Part shown: positions 7,659 through 16,471 of the stretch, piece by piece
Numbering within the stretch: the stretch's first letter is position 1
Layout of the letters: each line of letters begins with the position of its first letter
Notes under the pieces: model-generated
The model's input: only the letters and a program-made list of their open reading frames with translations
The model's database searches: none
Told to the model about the DNA's origin: nothing
Assembly (NCBI RefSeq): GCF_900104945.1
Contig: NZ_LT629736.1
Coordinates: 3,065,001-3,129,000, forward strand
Reading direction: 5' to 3'
DNA length: 64,000 nucleotides
Source: Halopseudomonas xinjiangensis
GTDB taxonomy: Bacteria; Pseudomonadota; Gammaproteobacteria; Pseudomonadales; Pseudomonadaceae
Position numbers and translations under genes: made by a program

Positions 7659-7758
7659 GTCATCGTCTACTCTGTAGGCAAGCCGCTTCGGTGGAGATGG
7701 GGCCGGCCAGATCGCCGGTCCTTCCGCCAAAGCATGGATCTTGTTGCCAGGAGACTCG

Positions 7759-8796
7759 ATGAACGCTGGTCTTACCGTCGTAATTGGCGCGTCGGCAGGC
7801 GGAATACCCAGTCTGCTCGATCTGGTCGCCTCACTGCCGCCTGATCTCGACGCCTCGCTCTTCGTCGTTCAGCACGTCTCGCCGAATTACCGCAGCGCTC
7901 TGCCCGAACTCCTGAACAAAAACGGGCCATTTCGGGCTGTGCATCCGACCGATGGTGATCGGATCGCACTGCGTACCATCTACGTCGCCCCGCCGGACCA
8001 CCATATGCTGATCGACGGCGATCAGGTGCTGGTCAAACGCGGACCCAAGGAAAACCGCTTCAGGCCTTCGATCGATGCGCTGTTTCGCTCGGCCGGCTAT
8101 TCGCACGGACAACGGGTGATCGGCATTGTGCTGTCCGGCGCGCTGGACGACGGGACATCGGGGCTGTGGAGCGTCAAGCGTCTCGGCGGTGTGACCGTCG
8201 TGCAGACACCCGCTGAAGCGGAATTCGATGGCATGCCACTTAGCGCACTGGAGCAGGTGGACATCGATCATTGCGTGCCCGCACGGGCGATCGGCAAGCT
8301 TCTCAAGACGCTGGCGGAGCAGCACAGCACGGCCTCCGTGGACATGCCTGAAGACGATCCCGACCGCAGGCGCGCCGGGCTGGAAACCAGGATTGCCGAA
8401 GACGCAGACGCGTTTCAGAAAGGCATCATGGAAGCTGGCAAGCTGACGCCGTTCACCTGCCCATCGTGCCATGGCGTGCTGGTGCAGATAGACGAAGGCA
8501 GTATATCCCGCTACCGCTGCCATACCGGACACGCCTACTCCCGCACCGCCCTGCTCTCGGAAATCGTGCAGAAAGTGGAAGAGACCTACTGGATCGCCAT
8601 GCGTAGCCTGGAAGAAGCGGCCATGCTGCTCGACCATACGGCCGACTCGCTCGGACGTATCGGAAAACCCGAACAAGCTGAGTGGTTTCGAAGCGAAGCC
8701 AAAGCAGCTGAATCCGAATCACGCGAGCTGCGTGACAACCTGTTGCGCCGCCGCCAGTTCAGCGGCAGCAATCTTTTCGGCAGGGAGGGTGGTTGA
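7759..8796 (+). CDS. stand-alone CheB-type methylesterase with C-terminal Cys/His cluster
   Basis: This 345-residue protein lacks the usual CheB receiver domain. The catalytic domain fills residues ~5-190 with Ser12 in GASAGG, His in VVQHVSPNYRSAL and Asp in LSGALDDGTSG, the CheB triad. The CheB fold hydrolyses methylglutamates on chemoreceptors. After a linker, residues ~234-262 contain CPSCHG and RCHTGHAYS, a possible zinc-ribbon. A helical tail rich in charged residues follows. The start at 7759 is chosen for AGGAG at the right distance. No CheA, CheW or receptor gene is nearby. It converges on the CheB-CheR hybrid gene, so the two may share a sensory pathway. This CheB architecture is seen in other proteobacteria outside flagellar chemotaxis loci. 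Confidence 0.85.
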   Translation: MNAGLTVVIGASAGGIPSLLDLVASLPPDLDASLFVVQHVSPNYRSALPELLNKNGPFRAVHPTDGDRIALRTIYVAPPDHHMLIDGDQVLVKRGPKENRFRPSIDALFRSAGYSHGQRVIGIVLSGALDDGTSGLWSVKRLGGVTVVQTPAEAEFDGMPLSALEQVDIDHCVPARAIGKLLKTLAEQHSTASVDMPEDDPDRRRAGLETRIAEDADAFQKGIMEAGKLTPFTCPSCHGVLVQIDEGSISRYRCHTGHAYSRTALLSEIVQKVEETYWIAMRSLEEAAMLLDHTADSLGRIGKPEQAEWFRSEAKAAESESRELRDNLLRRRQFSGSNLFGREGG

Positions 8797-8810
8797 GCTG
8801 CGCAGCCTGA

Positions 8811-11800
8811 TCAGCTGCGCGGCTCCTGCTGCGGCCCATCCAGCTTGAGCTCACGGATGGTTTCGACCAGCGCATCGTAGGTGACCGGCTTGCTCAGGTG
8901 CCGGTCGAAACCGCAGTCCAACGCCTTCTTAGCGTCCTGGCTGCCCCCGTAACCGGTCAGCGCTATCGCAGGCACCCGCGCATAGCCCGGCAGGGCTCGC
9001 AGCGCCTTGATCAGCTGATGACCGTCCATGCCCGGCATGCCGATGTCGGACACGATCAGATCGAAAACCCGCTCCTGGGCCGCGGCAAGCGCTTTCGAGG
9101 CGTCGGTGAACTCCGTCACTTCGGCCCCTTCGGCATCGAGCAGCATGCTCATGACTTCGACCACCTCGGGCGCATCATCGACGAGCAACACCTGCAGGCC
9201 TTGCAGGCGACCGCCTGCTTCGTCTGTCTGGCTCGGCTGCGAATCGCCTTGCTCCTGGGCATACAGCGGTAACCAGACGGTGAAGTGACTGCCCTTGCCA
9301 AGCCCTTCCGAACGCACCTGAACGTCGCCACCATGCGCTTCGGTCAGCTGACGTACCAGTGATAACCCGATGCCCAGTCCGCCCTTGTGCAGCTTCGCAT
9401 GGTGCGTGTCAGCCTGACCAAACAGATCGAATACCTTGTCGAGAAACTCGGCAGAAATGCCCACCCCGGTATCGATCACATCGAGCCGCGCACGGTCGCC
9501 CTCACGCGTCGCCTTGACTCGAACTTCTTCACCGGCGTCGGAGAATTTCAACGCGTTGTTGATCAGGTTCCAGGCGATCTGCTCGACGCGCAGCGGATCG
9601 GCATGCAGCGTCAGCGGCTCATCATCCTCGCTGATCTCCAGTATCAGCGGGTTTTCCTTGGCATCAGCCTCGACTACCTCGCGAATATCGCGCAGCAGTT
9701 TGCCCAGGTCGACGGGGGCCAGATGCAGGTTGAGTTTGCCGGTCACGATGCGTGAAACATCCAGCAGGTCGTCGATGATCCGGGCCTGGCTGCGTACCGC
9801 GTCTCCGATGGTCTTCACCGCCTTGCCCACCACCGGGACACTGCGGGTAACCGGCAAACGAGCAAGCAACTCGGCATTCAGTTGAACCAGGTTCAACGGG
9901 TGCTTGAGCTCATGCGACATCACGGCGAAGAACTCATTCTTCAGCTGCATGGCGGTTTGCGACTGGGCGAGCTGTTCCTGCTGCTCGGCCTGCTCGCGCT
10001 GCCGCTCGGTCAGGTCGCGCGCAATTTTCACGTAACCGCGGAACTCTTCGTCATTGAGGACGTTGACCACGCCACTGCAGTAAAAACGCGTCCCGTCCTT
10101 GCGCACATGCCAGCGCTCGTCCAGCGCGCGACCGTTTGCGCGCGCGCGACGCAGCTCGTCCGCCGGGGCGCCAGCTTCGCGATCCTCTGGTGTGAATATA
10201 CGATCGGTCGGCTTGCCCAGCGACTCTTCACGGGTATAGCCGAAGGTCAATTCGGCGCCCCGGTTCCAGCTGGTCACCAGCCCATCGGGATCCTGCACGA
10301 TGATTGCGTAGTCCTCGGTACTATCGGCCACCAGGCGCATCCGCTCCTCGCCGAGGCGTAGTTCCTGTTCGGCCGCGCGCCGGGCGGTGATGTCGATAAA
10401 GGTCAACACGGCGCCTTCGATATGATCTTCGCTGGTGCGATAAGGCAGCAGCCGCGCCAGATAACAATGACCGTTGCTGGCGGCTACTTCGCGCTCGATC
10501 GGGCGCAGGGACTCGAAGACGCGACCGGCATCGTCGGTCAGACCCGGATAGTCGAGGCGATGGGTAATGTCCATCAACGGGCGACCAGCGTCGACCGACA
10601 ATATGTTGAAGATGTCAGTAGCGCGCGGCGTGAACCATTTGATACGCATGCCGCGATCGACGAACACCGTGGCAATATCGGTCGAGGTGATCAGGTTCTG
10701 CAGGTCGTCGTTGACCTTGTCGGTTTCCTCGACCTTCATTTTCAGTTCATGGTTGACCGTGATTAGCTCTTCATTGATTGATTGCAGCTCTTCTTTGCTG
10801 GTTTCCAGCTCTTCGGTGGCCGAGCGAAGCTCTTCGTTGATCGCCTGTAGCTCTTCGTTGGATGCCTTGAGCTCTTCGGTCGAGACATGCGCCTGCTCGA
10901 CGGTGTGCTGCAATTCGAGCTTGGTGCGCTGCAGCTCTTCTTCGAGCTGCGCGAGCACGCTGTCCTTGGTCTCTTCGTGAGAGTCGGCGGACTCGCGGCT
11001 CATGATGTCTTCGACTTCATCGAACAACACCAGGACGAACTCGCTTCCACTGGCATCGTCACGGAAAGGCCGCGCCACCATGTTCACATAGAACACCCGC
11101 TCGTCCCGTTTCATCCGGACCCGGCGCGCCTCGACACTGCGCCCGGACTGCACCGCCTGGAACATCGCCGTGCGCAACTCCAGGCGCAGCTCCGGCTTGA
11201 CCAGTGTCAACAGGTTATGTGACGGCTCACCACCGACATAGCGCAGAAAGTGGCCGGCGCGGTCGGACATGTGCACGATTTCCGCATCCGGACCGACAAT
11301 CACACTGGGCGGGGCATACTGCTCGAGTACGCGCTGGTGAATCTCGGCGAATGACTGCTTGCGCGCGTCGCGGTTTGACGGTTGCGCAGGGACGTATGAG
11401 CGCTGCGCCGAATCGGCGCCGACTGGCAGCATCGGCACCGAGCGCTTCGGCGTGTGTCCTGCCTTGGCCCGGAAGATGCGGTTCTTCTTGTCTACCGGTG
11501 CGAACAAATTCGCGCAGAGGTCTGCCGATTCCGAACTGCCCAGAAAAAGGTAGCCACCCGGCCGAAGCGCGAAGTGAAACATCTGCAGAATTTCACGCTG
11601 CACATCACGGTCGAGATAGATCAGCAAATTGCGACAGGTGATCAGATCCAGGCGAGAGAATGGCGGGTCTCGCAGCAGGCTGTGCTGGGCGAGCAGCACC
11701 AACTCACGGATCTCCTTCTTCACCGAGTAGCAGCTCTGCTGCTTGACGAAGTATTCCCGTAACCGCACAGGCGGGATGTCGGTGAAGATGGATTCCGGAT

Positions 11801-13028
11801 AGATTCCCGTACGCGCTGTGGCAATGGCGCGATCGTCGATGTCGGTAGCAAACACCTGCAGCTTGGCTGGACTCTGCTCTGTACGCGCCTGTTCAGCCAG
11901 CAACATGGCCAGCGAATACGCTTCCTCGCCAGTCGAGCAGCCTGCGGACCAGGCGCGGATTTCCTGACTATGGCCGGATTCCGAGGCGCCAGCAAAGCTG
12001 AACAGCTGCGGCACGACATCCCGCTCCAGCGCTTCGAAGGCCTCCCTATCGCGGAAGAAATTGGTCACCCCGATGAGCATATCGCCGAGCAGCAGATCGG
12101 TTTCGCGCGGGGTGGCGTGCAGGAAGGTCAGGTAGGATGCGAGATCCGGCTGGGCGTTGACCTGCAAGCGCCGTTCGATCCGTCGCAGCACCGTGGCGCG
12201 CTTGTAGTGGCGGAAGTTGTGACCGGTGCGGCTGAACAGCAGCGCGAGAATATCGCGCAGCGCACGTTCAGCGACCGCCGCCTCTTCTTCGCTACTCGGC
12301 TGGCTGACGTGCGGTGGCGGGTCGAAGTTGCCCGGCAACTGCATGGCGCGGGCGTTGCGCCACAGCTCGATGAGTTTCTGCGGTATATCGGCTACCGGCA
12401 GCACAAGATCGACCATCCCAGTGGCAATGGCACTGCGTGGCATATCGTCGTATTCGGCGTCCATGGGCGCCTGGGCAATGGTTACACCGCCCCGCTCCTT
12501 GATCCGCGACAGCCCCACGGCGCCGTCGCTACCGGTACCAGACAGAACCAGGCAAAAGGATCGCTCGCGATGGGCATCGGCCAGGGTGCGGAAGAACAGG
12601 TCGATCGACGCCCGCTCACCGCGCTTGCGTGCTTCCTTGCGTACCTGCAGATGTCCATCGTTCATCGCCAACTGGTATCCGGGCGCGATGACATACACAT
12701 GGTTTTTTTCCAGCGGGACTGGCTTGGTCACCTGGGTGACCGGCATGCGCGTTGCGCGCTGGATGATCTTGTCGGCGTTGCTGTCGTGGGTCGGTGACAG
12801 ATGCAAAACGATGACAAAAGCCATGCCGTTGTCATTGGGCATGTGCTCGAAGAACCGCAGCAAAGCCTGCAAGCCCCCGGCTGACGCACCAAGGCCAACC
12901 ACCGGAAAAGTGAGATGACTCGGCGTGGTCTTGGTTAGGTTATTGGAGGAATCGCCATGTTCTGCCGAAGCCACTGAAGATTCAGCCATTTTTTCGTTAG
13001 CCCGTGTGTTAAGCGCATCGTCCATCAA
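8811..13028 (-). CDS. CheB-CheR-PAS-histidine kinase-receiver hybrid protein
   Basis: This is a 1405-residue soluble multidomain protein. In order it has a CheB methylesterase (~42-230: GLGASAGG, VLHLSP, LSGTGSDG) and a CheR methyltransferase (~260-510: IGVTNFFRD, WSAGCSTGEEAYSLA). A PAS region (~580-690) follows, then a coiled coil of repeated EEL heptads (~700-780) and two further PAS domains (~790-1020). Then come HisKA with phospho-acceptor His1039 (SHELKHPLN), HATPase (NLINNALKFS, GGLGIGLSL), and a receiver with Asp1328 (VSDIGMPGMDG) and SKPV. Enzymes that add and remove methyl groups fused to a kinase suggest the protein modifies itself or an unknown receptor. The family is widespread in Pseudomonas, but its biochemical outputs are little known. 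No output domain follows the receiver. Confidence 0.92.
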   Translation of the reverse strand: MMDDALNTRANEKMAESSVASAEHGDSSNNLTKTTPSHLTFPVVGLGASAGGLQALLRFFEHMPNDNGMAFVIVLHLSPTHDSNADKIIQRATRMPVTQVTKPVPLEKNHVYVIAPGYQLAMNDGHLQVRKEARKRGERASIDLFFRTLADAHRERSFCLVLSGTGSDGAVGLSRIKERGGVTIAQAPMDAEYDDMPRSAIATGMVDLVLPVADIPQKLIELWRNARAMQLPGNFDPPPHVSQPSSEEEAAVAERALRDILALLFSRTGHNFRHYKRATVLRRIERRLQVNAQPDLASYLTFLHATPRETDLLLGDMLIGVTNFFRDREAFEALERDVVPQLFSFAGASESGHSQEIRAWSAGCSTGEEAYSLAMLLAEQARTEQSPAKLQVFATDIDDRAIATARTGIYPESIFTDIPPVRLREYFVKQQSCYSVKKEIRELVLLAQHSLLRDPPFSRLDLITCRNLLIYLDRDVQREILQMFHFALRPGGYLFLGSSESADLCANLFAPVDKKNRIFRAKAGHTPKRSVPMLPVGADSAQRSYVPAQPSNRDARKQSFAEIHQRVLEQYAPPSVIVGPDAEIVHMSDRAGHFLRYVGGEPSHNLLTLVKPELRLELRTAMFQAVQSGRSVEARRVRMKRDERVFYVNMVARPFRDDASGSEFVLVLFDEVEDIMSRESADSHEETKDSVLAQLEEELQRTKLELQHTVEQAHVSTEELKASNEELQAINEELRSATEELETSKEELQSINEELITVNHELKMKVEETDKVNDDLQNLITSTDIATVFVDRGMRIKWFTPRATDIFNILSVDAGRPLMDITHRLDYPGLTDDAGRVFESLRPIEREVAASNGHCYLARLLPYRTSEDHIEGAVLTFIDITARRAAEQELRLGEERMRLVADSTEDYAIIVQDPDGLVTSWNRGAELTFGYTREESLGKPTDRIFTPEDREAGAPADELRRARANGRALDERWHVRKDGTRFYCSGVVNVLNDEEFRGYVKIARDLTERQREQAEQQEQLAQSQTAMQLKNEFFAVMSHELKHPLNLVQLNAELLARLPVTRSVPVVGKAVKTIGDAVRSQARIIDDLLDVSRIVTGKLNLHLAPVDLGKLLRDIREVVEADAKENPLILEISEDDEPLTLHADPLRVEQIAWNLINNALKFSDAGEEVRVKATREGDRARLDVIDTGVGISAEFLDKVFDLFGQADTHHAKLHKGGLGIGLSLVRQLTEAHGGDVQVRSEGLGKGSHFTVWLPLYAQEQGDSQPSQTDEAGGRLQGLQVLLVDDAPEVVEVMSMLLDAEGAEVTEFTDASKALAAAQERVFDLIVSDIGMPGMDGHQLIKALRALPGYARVPAIALTGYGGSQDAKKALDCGFDRHLSKPVTYDALVETIRELKLDGPQQEPRS

Positions 13029-13246
13029 TTATTACGGCAGTACCGACCCGTTCCCTGGCAATGTGCATGCCTGACGGCCTGCAGCCGACTGCTCTAAAGC
13101 CGAACACTCTATCGTGTCGGTAAGTCATATCCAATTCGACATCAGCGCGAGACGGCAACTGCCGTCACCGGGCTCAGTGCGCGCTGCAATCCCCTTCGAA
13201 ACCGCTACACTTGCCTTCAACCATTTCACAACGACGGGACCGCCTC

Positions 13247-14389
13247 ATGAATCGAGCCACCTCCATGGCCACGTCGGGCCCCGACAGCGCGCCGGCGCCA
13301 GGCGCGCAGCACTATCAGGATCTGCTGCGACAACTGAAACAGACTGATGATCTGCTGAGCGCGCTGACCGGCCCAAGCCGGAATATTGCTGATGTGCTGT
13401 ATTGCGACGCCGCCGCGGTGACCCTCGGCGGGAAAGCTGCCTGCCTCACAGACCACATCGATGGTCTGGCATTGCAATTAGCCGATGAACTGCATGCAGT
13501 CGAAGACCCAATCATATGTATTGCCAAGCGTATAGCAACACCCGGTGACGCGACCGGAGACACCGGGCAGTACTGGAGTATTCTGGCCTTACGCTTCCAT
13601 GGTGGCGAATCAGGCTGGCTGTTCTGGTTTCGCCGAGCCGATACCGGCACCGAGCACCGCGCTGCCTGGGATGACTCGGACTTCGCACTGGCGCGACAAT
13701 TGCGCGTCGATCTGATGGAGATATGCCTGGAGCGAGCCGGCCGCTACAAGCAGAGCCAGGCGCACCTGATACGCAAACTCGCCCATGATCTGGCCAACCC
13801 ACTGCAATCAATCTCCATGTCGGCCCCGCTGCTGCAATCGGAGGGCAAGCGCAACCTGGATCTACGGCGTCACATCACCGTGGCGGCGGGCAAGCTACAA
13901 ACGGTCGCGATCATGCTGCAAGAACTTGGGCGGCTGGAAAGCGACGGTCGGGCGGTGCTTGAGCCGACCCAAACCGACCTGTCCGCGCTGCTGACGGAGA
14001 TGCTGGAGGCGGTCCCCGACGTAGCGTGCGAGGCGGAGATCGACCCCGCGGTGCAAGCCGTCGTCGATCAACCACGGATCGAGAGACTCTTGAGCATCCT
14101 TCTCGACAATGCCCAGCGCTACCGAATAGGCGAAGCCCCCATACAGGTGTCGCTGCGTCAGCGTCAGCGGAGCGTGCAGCTCTCTGTAGCTAATCAGGCC
14201 CACGTAACGGGTGTGACGCACTCTTCCGGCACTCCGGCCGCGACCAGCGCAGACCGCAGACAGCTTCCTTACGCCAGCCAGGGCATGGGCCTGCGCCTGG
14301 CCACGGCGATCGCCGGGGCGCACGGCGGCGCTCTGGATGCTACCTCCGACGGTGGCTGGGTTCGCTTTACGCTTACCCTACCCCGCTAA
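13247..14389 (+). CDS. histidine kinase with a degenerate phytochrome PHY-like input domain
   Basis: From the ATG at 13247 (GACGGGA upstream), the 380-residue protein begins directly with a PHY-like module. CDAAAVTLGG and the segment YWSILALRFHGGESGWLFWF correspond to the PHY core of bacteriophytochromes. The upstream PAS and GAF domains that bind bilin are absent, and the PHY tongue (PRxSF motif) is missing. A HisKA-like helix pair follows with HDLANPLQSIS, then a compact HATPase with LLDNAQRY and GMGLRLATAIAGAHGG. It therefore cannot bind bilin in the usual way and may be a phytochrome derivative that senses something else or acts as a partner. The TTG at 13211 is an alternative start but lacks a Shine-Dalgarno sequence. 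It diverges from the CheB-CheR hybrid. Confidence 0.72.
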   Translation: MNRATSMATSGPDSAPAPGAQHYQDLLRQLKQTDDLLSALTGPSRNIADVLYCDAAAVTLGGKAACLTDHIDGLALQLADELHAVEDPIICIAKRIATPGDATGDTGQYWSILALRFHGGESGWLFWFRRADTGTEHRAAWDDSDFALARQLRVDLMEICLERAGRYKQSQAHLIRKLAHDLANPLQSISMSAPLLQSEGKRNLDLRRHITVAAGKLQTVAIMLQELGRLESDGRAVLEPTQTDLSALLTEMLEAVPDVACEAEIDPAVQAVVDQPRIERLLSILLDNAQRYRIGEAPIQVSLRQRQRSVQLSVANQAHVTGVTHSSGTPAATSADRRQLPYASQGMGLRLATAIAGAHGGALDATSDGGWVRFTLTLPR

Positions 14390-14539
14390 GCATTCAGCGC
14401 CGACGCTGCGCCATAGCGTAGCGGGGCGCCAGGGACCAACCGCGCTGATCGGACTTCCCTGTTCCTCGCCTGCAACTGCCCGTACAATACGCGGCCCGCC
14501 ATTGCCCGGCACCTCACTCTCCGCTTGCAGGATTCCGTC

Positions 14540-16129
14540 TTGATCTCTACCGCCAATATCACCATGCAGTTCGGCGCCAAGCCGCTGTTCGAAAACGTCT
14601 CCGTCAAATTCGCCAATGGCAACCGCTATGGCCTGATCGGGGCCAACGGCTGCGGCAAGTCGACCTACATGAAAATTCTCGGCGGCGAGCTGGAACCCTC
14701 CGGTGGCCAGGTGATGATTGAGCAGAATGTGCGTCTGGGTAAGCTGCGCCAGAACCAGTTCGCCTACGAAGACTTCAGCGTGATCGATACGGTCATCATG
14801 GGTCACGAGGAGCTGTGGAAGGTCAAGGCCGAGCGCGACCGCATCTATTCGCTGCCGGAGATGAGCGAAGCGGACGGCATGGCCGTGGCCGAGCTGGAAA
14901 CCGAATTCGCCGAAATGGACGGTTACACCGCCGAGTCGCGCGCCGGTGAGCTGCTGCTCGGCCTGGGTATTCCGCTGGAGCAGCACTTCGGACCGATGAG
15001 CGAAGTCGCTCCCGGCTGGAAGCTGCGCGTGCTGCTGGCCCAGGCGCTGTTTTCCGATCCGGACGTACTGCTGCTCGACGAGCCGACCAACCACCTGGAT
15101 ATCAACACCATCCGCTGGCTGGAAGATATTCTCAAGGCCCGTACCAGCACCATGATCATCATTTCGCACGACCGTCACTTCCTCAACAGCGTGTGCACGC
15201 ACATGGCCGACCTGGATTACGGCGAGCTGCGCCTGTTCCCCGGCAACTACGACGAGTACATGACCGCCGCCACCCAGGCGCGCGAGCGGCTGCTCTCGGA
15301 CAATGCCAAGAAGAAGGCACAGATCGCCGAACTGCAGACGTTCGTCAGCCGCTTCTCGGCCAATGCCTCCAAGGCCAAGCAGGCCACCAGCCGCGCCAAG
15401 CAGATCGACAAGATTCAGCTCGATGAGGTCAAGCCTTCGAGCCGCGTCAGCCCGTTCATTCGCTTCGACCAGCACAAGAAGCTGCACCGCCAGGCGGTGA
15501 CGCTGGACCGCGTCAGTCAGGGTTATGACGGCGAGGTGCTGTTCAAGAACCTCAGCCTGCAGATCGAAGCCGGCGAGCGCGTGGCGATCATCGGGCCGAA
15601 CGGTATCGGCAAGACCACCCTGCTGCGCACCCTGGTCGGTGAGATGCCGCCGCTATCCGGTGAAGTGAAGTGGACCGAGAGCGCTGATGTGAGCTACTTC
15701 GCCCAGGATCACGGCGAAGACTTCAAGGACGACTGCACGCTGTTCGACTGGATGTCGCAATGGACCCAGGGCGGCGAACAGCTGGTGCGCGGCACGCTCG
15801 GACGCATGCTGTTTTCCAACGACGAGATTCTCAAGTCTGTGAAGGTGATCTCGGGTGGCGAACAGGGTCGCATGCTGTTCGGCAAGCTGATCCTGAAGAA
15901 AGCCAACGTGATGGTTATGGACGAGCCGACCAACCACCTGGACATGGAATCGATCGAGGCGCTGAACCTGGCGCTGGACAACTACCCGGGCACGCTGGTC
16001 TTCGTCAGCCATGACCGGGAATTCGTCAGCTCGTTGGCCACGCGCATCATCGAACTGTCAGCCGATGGCGTGACCGACTTCAGCGGCACCTACGACGATT
16101 ATTTGCGCACCCTTGGCGTAGCAGTCTGA
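14540..16129 (+). CDS. ybiT: ABC-F family ATPase YbiT
   Basis: The 529-residue protein has two ABC nucleotide-binding domains without membrane segments, with Walker A motifs GANGCGKST and GPNGIGKTT. The Walker B/D-loop [11 protein letters not shown] is followed by a charged linker ([20 protein letters not shown]) typical of the ABC-F interdomain arm. The sequence tracks E. coli YbiT closely to the end ([14 protein letters not shown]). ABC-F proteins bind the ribosomal E site and relieve particular stalling events. The start is probably TTG at 14540 ([11 protein letters not shown]) with GCAGGA seven bases upstream, which gives the usual N-terminus; the TTG at 14525 is an alternative. It is monocistronic by context. 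Confidence 0.92.
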   Translation: MISTANITMQFGAKPLFENVSVKFANGNRYGLIGANGCGKSTYMKILGGELEPSGGQVMIEQNVRLGKLRQNQFAYEDFSVIDTVIMGHEELWKVKAERDRIYSLPEMSEADGMAVAELETEFAEMDGYTAESRAGELLLGLGIPLEQHFGPMSEVAPGWKLRVLLAQALFSDPDVLLLDEPTNHLDINTIRWLEDILKARTSTMIIISHDRHFLNSVCTHMADLDYGELRLFPGNYDEYMTAATQARERLLSDNAKKKAQIAELQTFVSRFSANASKAKQATSRAKQIDKIQLDEVKPSSRVSPFIRFDQHKKLHRQAVTLDRVSQGYDGEVLFKNLSLQIEAGERVAIIGPNGIGKTTLLRTLVGEMPPLSGEVKWTESADVSYFAQDHGEDFKDDCTLFDWMSQWTQGGEQLVRGTLGRMLFSNDEILKSVKVISGGEQGRMLFGKLILKKANVMVMDEPTNHLDMESIEALNLALDNYPGTLVFVSHDREFVSSLATRIIELSADGVTDFSGTYDDYLRTLGVAV

Positions 16130-16144
16130 GGCCCACTGCGGCTG

Positions 16145-16471
16145 TCAGGAAAGCACCCACCACAGCGCCAGCGGGAGCGTTCCCGCTGGCAGCCACAATG
16201 CCAGACGCGGCGCGTACGGTGCCAGCAGCGCCAGCGTGAGCCCGGCCAGCGACATCATCCCGAACCAGCCAACCCAGGCCATCCCGACCGGCCAGATCAG
16301 GCTGTCGAGATACACGGCCAAAATCAGCAGCAACGCACCCGCCGGCCGGCAGACATGCCGCCAGCCTTCGCCGTAGCGGCTGAAACCAAACTGCTTCCAG
16401 TGGCGAGGCATCGCCAGACAGAAACACAGCATGCCGCTGTAAGCGATCAGCAGCGTTAACAGGAACTTCAT
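16145..16471 (-). CDS. DUF3325-like membrane protein
   Basis: The 108-residue hydrophobic protein begins with the ATG at 16471, which overlaps the stop of the PepSY gene by 4 bases (ATGA), a translational-coupling signature. It has about three membrane segments (MKFLLTLLIAYSGMLCFCLA, GALLLILAVYLDSLIWPV, WFGMMSLAGLTLALLAPY). Its size, topology and position as the last gene after a DUF3649 and a PepSY-associated protein match the DUF3325 family, found in iron-uptake operons. Its biochemical role is unknown; it may be an accessory subunit of a membrane ferric reductase. Confidence 0.75.
   Translation of the reverse strand: MKFLLTLLIAYSGMLCFCLAMPRHWKQFGFSRYGEGWRHVCRPAGALLLILAVYLDSLIWPVGMAWVGWFGMMSLAGLTLALLAPYAPRLALWLPAGTLPLALWWVLS

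Noticed and set aside
8800-8820. GCGCAGC-N7-GCTGCGC hairpin between the convergent cheB and hybrid genes as terminator
   Set aside because: The arms pair, but there is no U-tract on either strand and the stem runs into the hybrid gene stop; not enough to call a terminator.
10567-10980. Long serine-rich open frame opposite the CheB-CheR hybrid
   Set aside because: It is the antisense reading of the EEL heptad coiled coil (CTC and AGC codons) and has no independent support.
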